The notes beneath the pieces are model-generated. The model ran no database searches and was not told the origin of the DNA. It saw nothing but the letters and a program-made list of their open reading frames with translations. This document shows, in pieces, positions 7,619 through 15,131 of a stretch of 53,092 bases of DNA (within the stretch, counting starts at the first letter, position 1; the number at the start of each line of letters is the position of its first letter). The translations under genes and the position numbers were made by a program. Origin of the DNA: a virus; IMG/VR virus record IMGVR_UViG_3300025294_000135, positions 1 to 53,092 of that record, one strand, 5' to 3'.

Positions 7619-8716
7619 TCAGCGCGTGGCTTTTACTTTGCGCTCACGCCGCCGGTCGTACACCTTGGCGACCATTTTCCCATCCGTGTGGCCCGTCGCA
7701 TCAATGATCTTGGTATCACCGCCATCCATCCGATCCGTTACCGCGCTGGGGCGCATATCGGCCAGGGCGAAACGTCGAAATGCAACCTCCCTCCTTGCAG
7801 CCTCTGCTTCGCAATAGGTCATCAAACGCGTCCAGATCGTCGTCCAGCCGCTACGGCTATATTGCTGGCCCGAAGTGTTCCCGAAAACGTACATTCCTGC
7901 AGTGCGCTGCAAAGCCATGGCTTCGTCGATCGCTGCACGCAGCTCGGGCGACCAGTGGACCAATTTCCAGCGCTGTGCTTGGCCAGCCTTGCGCTTCCCG
8001 ATCGGCACCTGCAATCCCTCTGGCAGAATCCGCTGACGCAGCAGCCCTCGCATCTCGTCGGGCCGGCTGACGGTCAGGAATGCGGTGTAGGCGCACAGCG
8101 CCATGATCTGGTAGCTGCCGCCACGCTGGCGCGCGACATCGCGCATCAGTGACATCTCGGCCTCGGTTACCACTCGGTCCTTCGGCTTCGTCGGGTTGTA
8201 CTTGATGCCGCGGCACGGGTTCTCTTCCAGATCCCCCTGTCGGCGGCCGTACTCGAGCACGGCAGAGAGCAGGGCGATTTCCTTGTTCGCCTTTGCCGGC
8301 GCCCCCTTCTTGGCCCGATCCGCCAGGTAGCGGTAGATGTGAACCGGCTTGATCGAGGCAGGGCGCACCTTCCCGAATACGGCCACGAGGCGCTTCGCTT
8401 CGTTCCTGTTCTCGTCCAGCGTGCCCTGAGCCTTTCGCAACTCACTGTTACGCGGCAGCGAGTCCTGCCAGTCGAAGTAGCCTTCGAACAGTGCTTCGGT
8501 CGTGCCCGATCGGACGACGTTGCCGTTCAGCTCGTTCGCTCGGCGGATTGCTTCGTCCTTGATGGCAGCCACGGCTTCGGCGTCGCGCGTCGGCGCCGAC
8601 AGGCGGAATGCCCATTTACCGTCAGTCAGCTTGTAGCCGAAACTCGTCGTGCGATCGCCGTACCGCGCGTAGAGGCGAAAGGGCAGCCCATCGGGCCGCT
8701 TGCGTCGTCCAATCAT
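7619..8716 (-). CDS. int: Tyrosine integrase
   Basis: A 365-aa tyrosine recombinase that integrates and excises the phage at tRNA-His. Start 8716 gives MIGRRKRPDGLPFRLYARYG, a usual arm-binding N-terminus for this group. The catalytic domain shows the first Arg in TVSRPDEMRGLL, then ADMRPSAVTD where most integrases have HxxR (His replaced by Ala), ATGHTDGKMV and the nucleophile in AKVYDRRR near the C-terminus. The gene ends beside attL, as expected. It follows the DUF4224 gene by two bases, so the two are co-expressed. Confidence 0.92.
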   Translation of the reverse strand: MIGRRKRPDGLPFRLYARYGDRTTSFGYKLTDGKWAFRLSAPTRDAEAVAAIKDEAIRRANELNGNVVRSGTTEALFEGYFDWQDSLPRNSELRKAQGTLDENRNEAKRLVAVFGKVRPASIKPVHIYRYLADRAKKGAPAKANKEIALLSAVLEYGRRQGDLEENPCRGIKYNPTKPKDRVVTEAEMSLMRDVARQRGGSYQIMALCAYTAFLTVSRPDEMRGLLRQRILPEGLQVPIGKRKAGQAQRWKLVHWSPELRAAIDEAMALQRTAGMYVFGNTSGQQYSRSGWTTIWTRLMTYCEAEAARREVAFRRFALADMRPSAVTDRMDGGDTKIIDATGHTDGKMVAKVYDRRRERKVKATR

Positions 8717-8718
8717 AT

Positions 8719-8952
8719 TCAGATAGCAGAGAAGTCGGGTTCGGCCTCGGCGGCCGTTTCGGAAGACACAGCCTGCGCCACACCGCGCATTCTTGCCTCG
8801 AAGTAGGTTCGATCGACCTGCGGAAAGCCACGCAGGTTCGGGATGAAAGGTACGCCATTGCGTGTCAGGTGGCGGCGCATACAGGCATAGCTGTTGCTCG
8901 CGCAGCCGATCACGTTGGCTAGTTCTTCTGCTGTGAGGAATGCGCCGGTCAT
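8719..8952 (-). CDS. DUF4224 protein, candidate excisionase
   Basis: A 77-aa protein whose FLTAEELANVIGCASNSYAC and GVPFIPNLRGFPQVDRTYFEARM match the DUF4224 domain, a small winged/HTH-like fold typically encoded next to phage integrases. Start 8952 has a GGAGAG ribosome site. Position directly upstream of int supports a role in directing excision, but this is inferred from position, not shown for this protein. Confidence 0.8.
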   Translation of the reverse strand: MTGAFLTAEELANVIGCASNSYACMRRHLTRNGVPFIPNLRGFPQVDRTYFEARMRGVAQAVSSETAAEAEPDFSAI

Positions 8953-9030
8953 GGTGCTCTCCCAATGCGCCGCGGTCACGGCGATGATTCGTTGTCCTGC
9001 TGCTTCGATCATTCGTCGATTTATGGTGAC

Positions 9031-9465
9031 TTATTGATTCTGAATAATTTGGGATAAAACGTCGGCCGGCACGTCGAAGAACCCCAAGCGACCGGCCAGC
9101 GGAGTGAAGGGCAGCGGCTGGGCGGCGCGCAGGGCAAAGCCGTGGCAGCCCTCCATGTGCCAGCGCGACGTCCGGCGCTCGGGCGGCACGCAGGCGGCGA
9201 CCTCGGCCAGGCCGACAATGCCGCCGCGCGCCAGCTCATCGATCGCCGGCACCTTGACGTACCCGACGCTGATCTCGGCCATGTAATCCTGCACGGCGCG
9301 ATGCTCGGCTACTGTCATGCCCTTGGCCGCGTGGATCAGCACCGGGCCGCGGAACCGAGTAGCCCACGACCGGTTCTCGATGTCCTTGTGGCCGTTGACG
9401 ATCAGCCAGGCCCAAGGCTGGCGGATGGACAGGGCCTTGCCGGGAAGGGGGCGGGTCAGGGTCAT
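9031..9465 (-). CDS. ASCH-domain protein
   Basis: A 144-aa protein with the ASCH fold (PUA-related, nucleic-acid binding). Visible signatures: ALSIRQPWAWLIVNGHKDIENRSW near the N-terminus, GPVLIHAAKG, and RGGIVGLAEV. Some ASCH proteins bind RNA or hydrolyse modified nucleosides (the YqfB ac4C amidohydrolase). It overlaps the end of the helicase-methyltransferase gene by four bases (ATGA), so it is translationally coupled to the DNA-modification genes. The exact activity is unknown. Confidence 0.85.
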   Translation of the reverse strand: MTLTRPLPGKALSIRQPWAWLIVNGHKDIENRSWATRFRGPVLIHAAKGMTVAEHRAVQDYMAEISVGYVKVPAIDELARGGIVGLAEVAACVPPERRTSRWHMEGCHGFALRAAQPLPFTPLAGRLGFFDVPADVLSQIIQNQ

Positions 9466-11963
9466 GCCGCGCGCTCAACGTCTTCGAAGTCAAACAGGCT
9501 GGGCATGGAAACCTCTCGCTCGGCCGCCTTCAGGTAGTGAACGCCGTCCAGGAAGTAGGCTGGGTTGAGCTCGCTGGCCGCGCCGTGCCGCCCCTTCAAA
9601 ATCGCCCGGTAGGGCACCGTCATCAGGCCGCCGAACGGGTCATAGACCAGGTCGCCGGGGTTGCTATAGCGCTCGATCAAGCGGTCCACGATGTCGAACT
9701 GCAGCGGGCAGACGTGTTGCTCGACATTGCGCCGGGCCTGGTCGCCATTGAGCGTTCGCATGCGGTTGATGTCGTGCCAGACCTCCGGGTGATGGCTGCC
9801 GGGCGCCAGGCTCATGAACGTGGACGGCAGGGCGCCCCGCGCCTCCAGTTCCTCGCCGATGCGCACGTGCGTCTCGTAGTCGTAGACGCTGGCCAGGCTC
9901 TGCTCGGTGAACAGCTTGGCCAGTTTGTCCGGGCCCAGCTTGCCCAATTCCTCGGCCGTCATCTGGCGATTCCCGCTCGAGCGCCAAAAGGCATGTGCAT
10001 CGACCTGCCAACGCGCGCGGGTGTAGTCAGCCTTGTCCTTGCGCACGGGCGCGTCCGCGTAGCCCTTCGATCGGTCGCTTTGCGGCTTGCGGAAGATCAG
10101 GATGTATTCCGGGCTGCCGACGCCCATCTTCGTGCCGTCCTTGCATTGTTCCGACCAGCCCAGGCGGTATGTTTGGTTGTTCTCGCGCACGACGTCGGTC
10201 ACCACGGTGATCATGCCCATGTAATCGAACCCGTGTTTCTGGCCATGGAACAGCGCCTCGGCGTGGAAGGGGCTAACAGTGGGCGCGCCGGCGCCGGTGA
10301 CATTGCCGAACAGGATCCGATCCTTCACGTGGCAGCAGTAGATCCGGCCCGGCTTCAGGATGCGCAGCAGCTCGGGCGTCAGAAAATCCATCTGCGTCCA
10401 GAAGTGGGCGTTGTCCTCGGTGTGGCCGAAGTCGTTGTAGGAGGGCGAGTACTCGTAGTGGTTCGCGAAAGGAATCGAGGTCACGATCAGGTCGACGGAC
10501 GCCTCCGGCTGCCGGCGCGCCTCCTCCACGCAGTCGTTGTTCGCCACTCGGAAGTACTCGCCGGCCGCCTCGATGCGCTCCACGCCGATGGAACGAGCCA
10601 GCGTCTCCTGCATGGCCAACTGGCTGAGGCCGTATTGCTTGATGATGTCGGTCATTTTCTGCACCATTTCGTCGTGCTGGCGCCACTTCTCCTGCAGGGT
10701 GCGCAGGATCTCCCGCTCGGCTTCCGAATGGATGATGTCGACGCGGCAGGCGTGGGGTTGCTGAAACCGCTGGATGCGGTGAATCGCCTGGATGAAATCG
10801 TTGAACTTGAAGCCGATGCCCGCGAAGATTGCGCGGTGGCAGTGCCGCTGGAAGTTGCAGCCGCTGCCGGCGATGATCGGTTTCGTGGACAGCAGGCGAT
10901 ACTTGCCGTCGCCGAAGTCGATGATCCGCTGTTCGCGCTCTTCAAGTTCTTGGCTGCCCCAAACGCTCACCGCATCCGGCAGAGCCTCCTGAATCGCATG
11001 GCGTTCCATCTCGAGGTCGTGCCAGATCACAAAGTGGTCAGCTGGATCGGCATCGATCAGCTCAACTGCCTTGGCCACCCGCGCGTTCAGGCTATTGCGC
11101 TTCTCGGCGGATGCGGCCTGCACGCCGAGGGCTGGATCGTTGAACATCAGAGCTTGGCCGATCTTGTCCGTGCCGGCCGTGCTGTAGTCGGTAGGGACCT
11201 CGTGGTACCGAACGTCGAGCGGCGGCAGCGCGTAGCCTTCATCGCTGTAGCCGAGATCGGACGGCTTCTGGATGAAGACGGCCCAACTGCTCACCCACAA
11301 CCAGAATTCCTGTTCCTTGTGGGGATAGAGCGTCAGGTTGCCAGCCTTCTCGCTATCGCGTTGGAAGAAGCGGGTTAGCGCTTGGCCGGTATCCATCTGG
11401 CCGAGAAAGCCGGCGTAGTGAATCAGTTCCTTGAAGCGGTTCGGGCTCGGCGTCGCGGTGTTGACCAGCTTGTACGGCACGCCCTCAAACAGCGGCAGGA
11501 ACTCCTGGTACGTCTTGCTCCCGAAGGAACGCAGCACGGACGCCTCGTCGAGGCTGACGGCCGTAAACCTGCGCGGGTCGAGCTTTCCGTCTCGCACCGA
11601 CTCGTAGTTCGTCAGGTAGAAGCGGTGGCCAGCATCCACTTCTGCGTCCGTCCGGATGAACTGCAGGTCGATGCCCAGCATGCGCGCGTCGCGGATCAGT
11701 TCCTGGCGCACGCCCAGCGGCGCTACGAGCAGCAGGTCGCCTCCGGCGTGCTCGACTGTGAGCCGGCCCCATTCGCACTGCATTACGGACTTGCCCAGGC
11801 CGAACGATGCGAAGATGCCGCGGTTGCCGCCCTTTACCGCCCAGCGGACGATGTCGCGCTGGTGTCCGAACAGAATCGGATTGACCTCAGCCGGATCCGT
11901 GTCGAAGCCGTCGAAGCGGGCCATCTTGATCTTGGCGCGCAGGAACTCGTCGTAGCGGTCCAT
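9462..11963 (-). CDS. Helicase/ATPase-DNA methyltransferase fusion
   Basis: An 833-aa two-part protein. Residues ~28-430 are a superfamily 2 DNA translocase: Walker A ASFGLGKS (52-59), DEAS box (139-142), TATPSPN (169-175) and motif VI QAIHRIQRFQQ (392-402). Residues ~470-810 are an amino-methyltransferase in permuted order: motif IV TSIPF (495-499) first, then the SAM-binding motif I DPFGG (775-779) followed by ELNPAYF. Motif IV departs from the usual (D/N/S)PP(Y/F). Start 11963 follows the C5 methyltransferase stop by two bases. Probably modifies phage or host DNA; no restriction nuclease domain is visible. Confidence 0.85.
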   Translation of the reverse strand: MDRYDEFLRAKIKMARFDGFDTDPAEVNPILFGHQRDIVRWAVKGGNRGIFASFGLGKSVMQCEWGRLTVEHAGGDLLLVAPLGVRQELIRDARMLGIDLQFIRTDAEVDAGHRFYLTNYESVRDGKLDPRRFTAVSLDEASVLRSFGSKTYQEFLPLFEGVPYKLVNTATPSPNRFKELIHYAGFLGQMDTGQALTRFFQRDSEKAGNLTLYPHKEQEFWLWVSSWAVFIQKPSDLGYSDEGYALPPLDVRYHEVPTDYSTAGTDKIGQALMFNDPALGVQAASAEKRNSLNARVAKAVELIDADPADHFVIWHDLEMERHAIQEALPDAVSVWGSQELEEREQRIIDFGDGKYRLLSTKPIIAGSGCNFQRHCHRAIFAGIGFKFNDFIQAIHRIQRFQQPHACRVDIIHSEAEREILRTLQEKWRQHDEMVQKMTDIIKQYGLSQLAMQETLARSIGVERIEAAGEYFRVANNDCVEEARRQPEASVDLIVTSIPFANHYEYSPSYNDFGHTEDNAHFWTQMDFLTPELLRILKPGRIYCCHVKDRILFGNVTGAGAPTVSPFHAEALFHGQKHGFDYMGMITVVTDVVRENNQTYRLGWSEQCKDGTKMGVGSPEYILIFRKPQSDRSKGYADAPVRKDKADYTRARWQVDAHAFWRSSGNRQMTAEELGKLGPDKLAKLFTEQSLASVYDYETHVRIGEELEARGALPSTFMSLAPGSHHPEVWHDINRMRTLNGDQARRNVEQHVCPLQFDIVDRLIERYSNPGDLVYDPFGGLMTVPYRAILKGRHGAASELNPAYFLDGVHYLKAAEREVSMPSLFDFEDVERAA

Positions 11964-11965
11964 GG

Positions 11966-13750
11966 TTACGCTGCCTCCGTTTGCTGCGCCACAGACAGCG
12001 CCAGGGCCACCGGCCGCACCCACACCGGCGTCGACGACAGCATGAACGTCTCGCCCGTCTCAGCAAGCATCAGCGTGGTCCCCATCACCTCGGCGATCGC
12101 CACGGCCGCGTCCGGCGGCACGGCGTTGCCGATGCGCTCGCGCCAGGCCTGATCGCTCAGGCCATCCAGTTCGAGGTATTCCTCCGGCTCGATCAACGAC
12201 TGCAGCGCAGCCAGTTCCAGCGTGGTGAAAGGGCGGTGCCACGTGCCGTCCAGCGCGCGGATGATCGCGACCACCTTCTCGTTGGCGGCCGGCAGGCGCG
12301 GGTCTGCCACCGACCACCGGCCGTTGTCGTGGCCGGCAGCTGCTGACACAGCGCCGCTGGGCTGATCCCATCCGACCACGCCGTAGTGGCCACCCGTCAG
12401 GTAGTTGTCGCCGCGCTCGCGCCGCATGCCTGGCCGGGGATCTGCCACAGCGAATGCACCTTGGCCGGTGGTGCTGCCGGCAATCACCGTGCCGGTGGCT
12501 TCGTTCCAGGGCGTCACAGCGTATTTGCCAAACGTGGGGCCGTCGCGGCGCTGGTCGGCCACACACTGGCCGGTGCCATGCGCGCTGGTGACGGCGCCGG
12601 CGGCGTCCGACCAAGGCACGATGCGGTATTCGTTGTTGTGCTTGGCTGGGCCGGCGTGGCGCGGGTCAGCGACGCTGAATGACCCCTGGCCCGGCGACTT
12701 CACTCCGATGATCGCGCCAGACGGCTCGGCCCATTGCAGCACGCCGTACTGCTGGTATTGCGCCGCGCCGGCGGCATGCCGGGGGTCGGCCACCGAGAAT
12801 GCGCCGTTCGTAGGCAGCGACTCGCCGGCCACGGTGCCTGCGGGCTCATGCCACTCAAGCACGCCCAGATGGCCGCCGCGGCGCTCGGGCAGGATCAGGT
12901 AGTCCCGAAGGTAGCCGTCTTGCACCGCCAGCTTGTTCAGGCTGCGCCAGTCGCTACCGGCCTCGACGAAGGCCAGACGCACCCACGTTTTCCATTGCAG
13001 CGCCGGCACGCGGTGCATAGGGCCACCGGCTGCTGCGCCTGGCAGAGGCATGCGGCCAAGCACGGTGCCGACACCCTGCAGGCGGCGCACGGGCGGCTCG
13101 TACAGGAACGCGGGCACCTTGGCCGTGTGGCGCGCGACCAGCAGGAAGCGCTTGCGGCTCTGCGCCAGCCCGCCGATCACGCCGCAGTCGTGCGTGGTCT
13201 CGTTCACGGCGTAGCCGTAGTGCCTCAGGATCTGGCCAATCTGGTCCAGCAGGTGCCGGCCTCGCGTGGCCAGGCGTGGCACGTTCTCGAACACGATCAG
13301 TTCGACGGGGTCATCCTTCCATGCCTCACACATCAGCCAGACGCAGCGCAGCGTCAGCTCGTTCAGCGCCTGGTACTTCGGCGTGCGGCTCAGCGTCTCC
13401 GACAGGAGGCCTGACGCGCCCTTGCACGGGCTGGAAATGAACACGCAGTGCGGGTGCTGGTGGCCAGCCGCGCGCACGATGTCGTTGGGGGTGGCCTCGC
13501 GCCAGCCCGACGGCGGTTCGACGCCGTGGAAAGCGGTGTACTGCTCGCGGGTGAACAGGTCCATCACCGTGCAGGGCACGCCCACCAGCGTCTCAAAGTC
13601 GCGCGCCGCGGCCGGATCGTTGTCGATGCCGCCGATGCAGCGCCACGTGCCGATCATGTTGCCGACGCGGGAGACGGCCTTCTTGAAACCCTTGGCGCCG
13701 CCGCCTAGGCCACAGCAGAAGCCGAAGCTGTTGTATTCGCGGCGGATCAT
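11966..13750 (-). CDS. C5-cytosine DNA methyltransferase with repeat-bearing recognition region
   Basis: A 594-aa enzyme. Motif I CCGLGGGAKGF (12-22), catalytic Cys109 in SSPCKG, motif VI FENVPRL (154-160), motif VIII AQSRKRF (196-202), motif IX-like HRPFTTLELAALQ (505-517) and motif X RIGNAVPP (539-546) are all present, so it should be active. Between motifs VIII and IX, where the target recognition region lies, are five tandem ~35-46-residue repeats (about 294-490). It overlaps the upstream gene by ATGA and precedes the helicase-methyltransferase. No cognate restriction enzyme is seen, so phage DNA protection or regulation is likely. Confidence 0.92.
   Translation of the reverse strand: MIRREYNSFGFCCGLGGGAKGFKKAVSRVGNMIGTWRCIGGIDNDPAAARDFETLVGVPCTVMDLFTREQYTAFHGVEPPSGWREATPNDIVRAAGHQHPHCVFISSPCKGASGLLSETLSRTPKYQALNELTLRCVWLMCEAWKDDPVELIVFENVPRLATRGRHLLDQIGQILRHYGYAVNETTHDCGVIGGLAQSRKRFLLVARHTAKVPAFLYEPPVRRLQGVGTVLGRMPLPGAAAGGPMHRVPALQWKTWVRLAFVEAGSDWRSLNKLAVQDGYLRDYLILPERRGGHLGVLEWHEPAGTVAGESLPTNGAFSVADPRHAAGAAQYQQYGVLQWAEPSGAIIGVKSPGQGSFSVADPRHAGPAKHNNEYRIVPWSDAAGAVTSAHGTGQCVADQRRDGPTFGKYAVTPWNEATGTVIAGSTTGQGAFAVADPRPGMRRERGDNYLTGGHYGVVGWDQPSGAVSAAAGHDNGRWSVADPRLPAANEKVVAIIRALDGTWHRPFTTLELAALQSLIEPEEYLELDGLSDQAWRERIGNAVPPDAAVAIAEVMGTTLMLAETGETFMLSSTPVWVRPVALALSVAQQTEAA
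12281..12871 (-). repeat. Five tandem protein repeats in the C5 methyltransferase
   Basis: Each unit reads roughly Y-x-V-x-x-W-x-x-(P/A)-(S/A/T)-G-(T/A)-(V/I), a Gly-rich stretch, then (F/W)-(S/A)-V-A-D-P-R. Starts at about residues 294, 335, 375, 410 and 456. The third is the most diverged (ending CVADQR). The units resemble the conserved stretch before motif IX, copied several times. Confidence 0.85.
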
Positions 13751-14493
13751 TGGTCCACCTCCGCCAGAAACTCGGCCTTCGTGATCCGCTCGCCCTCGTA
13801 GAACATGACGCCGGACGTTAGCTGCTCGGGCCAGTGGCGGCCGTGCGCGGAGACAGCCCGGGCGATGATCTCGGCGCGCTGGCTATTCACCGCAAAATTT
13901 GCGGCGATCGCGGCCGTATTCTCGGCGCGGGCCTCGAGCAGGGCTTCGATCTCGGTTCCTGGGGCGGGGGACATGGCGGCCATCTGCGCATCAATAGCTG
14001 CGCGCGGAGTGCAATACCATGCGCGCTGCGATTCATCTAAGCCTGGCCAATACAGGTGATACCGCTTCTCGCCTTCACCGTTGGTGATCGTGTCAACGAT
14101 CGCGCCATCCTCAAGTAGGAAATCCAGTCGCTTCACGTCCCACGGATCGTTCGCACCTTGTGCCAAGGCGGCAAGAATGGCGCGGACTGCAGCGACGAAT
14201 GCTGGCTCTGCCTTCGGGTCGTGCCCGGGGCGGAAGTGCTGGCGACCAATAGCCAAAATCTGCTCGTCCGTCAGCACCATACCGTCACCGTTTCCGGCCG
14301 CCGAATCGTTGTCCTTTTGGCGATTAACGCTCTCCAGCACATCGCTCTGCGCCCATTCCGTTTCGCGGTCAAGGAAGCTCCGGCCGAGCGGGTGGCCGGC
14401 GCCAAGCCCGTCGTTGAAGGCCAATTGCCAAGCCTCGTCCCACGCGGACTTGGCGACCTCGGTCAGCACACCACCTGCGTCATTGGTAGTCAT
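13747..14493 (-). CDS. Hypothetical 248-aa phage protein
   Basis: Soluble, acidic protein beginning MTTNDAGGVLTEVAKSAWDE. The central part (LTDEQILAIGRQHFRPGHD) resembles short segments common in phage/prophage accessory proteins, followed by DVKRLDFLLEDGAIV and a C-terminal helical part. Start 14493 has a preceding GAAACC only. Coupled to the downstream C5 methyltransferase by an ATGA overlap. No catalytic motif recognised. Confidence 0.6.
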   Translation of the reverse strand: MTTNDAGGVLTEVAKSAWDEAWQLAFNDGLGAGHPLGRSFLDRETEWAQSDVLESVNRQKDNDSAAGNGDGMVLTDEQILAIGRQHFRPGHDPKAEPAFVAAVRAILAALAQGANDPWDVKRLDFLLEDGAIVDTITNGEGEKRYHLYWPGLDESQRAWYCTPRAAIDAQMAAMSPAPGTEIEALLEARAENTAAIAANFAVNSQRAEIIARAVSAHGRHWPEQLTSGVMFYEGERITKAEFLAEVDQ

Positions 14494-14601
14494 CACGGTT
14501 TCCTGTAGGGGTGGGCGGACTGGCGACTGTCCCAACCAGGAGATGGCGTCGCGCGCTGTTTTTCGGGACTCGGCGTTGTCCCGCCGCCGTCCGCCCGTTG
14601 A

Positions 14602-15105
14602 TCAGTCGTCGACGCTCTCTTGCGCGTCTTCGTCGATGCCCAGGCTCATGTGCACTTCCTGGCCAAGCAGAGCCAGCAGCTTCGCCGACGTCTTTTCGTC
14701 CGGGTGCGCCTGCACGCGGAAGTTCACGAAGACGGTGCCGCCCTCCTGGAAGTCGAACGTCAGCTTGTTGATCTTCGCGTCGGCCAGCACGATGTCGTCC
14801 TGTGCGCGCACGCCGTTGTGGATGGCCAGGCGCTGGTGGTCCCAATCGCCCGCCCACTTCACCGGGCCGAGGCTCGGGTGCTTGAGGTTCGGCAGATAGC
14901 CGGCATCCGTCACGAGGTCGCCCTGCACGGACTCGTCCTTGTGATAGAAGCTCTGCTTCAGCATGGGCGAGAACAGGGACAGCACGTCGTTGGACATGCG
15001 CGCCTGCAGCTTCAGGTCTACGGCCAGCACCGCGTCCTCGCCGTGCTTCTCGTTGCGCGCGTTGATGTGGTTGATCTTGACCAGTTCGGTGTCGAGTTCG
15101 AGCAT
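14602..15105 (-). CDS. Hypothetical protein of the recombination cluster
   Basis: A 167-aa protein starting MLELDTELVKINHINARNEK. Phages of this type often carry a relative of this protein beside YqaJ/ERF genes. The N-terminal half contains DAVLAVDLKLQARMSNDVLSLF and FYHKDESVQGDLV; the C-terminal half FDFQEGGTVFVNFRVQAHPDE is beta-rich. It is acidic and soluble. It lies 26 bases after the exonuclease gene and is probably co-transcribed. Possible role in ssDNA handling, from context only. Confidence 0.6.
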   Translation of the reverse strand: MLELDTELVKINHINARNEKHGEDAVLAVDLKLQARMSNDVLSLFSPMLKQSFYHKDESVQGDLVTDAGYLPNLKHPSLGPVKWAGDWDHQRLAIHNGVRAQDDIVLADAKINKLTFDFQEGGTVFVNFRVQAHPDEKTSAKLLALLGQEVHMSLGIDEDAQESVDD

Positions 15106-15131
15106 TCGTGTGGCTCCGGTGGTGGTGGGGA

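Noticed and set aside
9537-11378. 613-codon plus-strand open frame
   Set aside because: Complement of the helicase-methyltransferase; composition is typical of a shadow frame.
9031-13750. Complete restriction-modification or BREX-like defence island
   Set aside because: Two methyltransferases are present but no nuclease, PglZ or specificity-type partner; a solitary phage modification set fits better.
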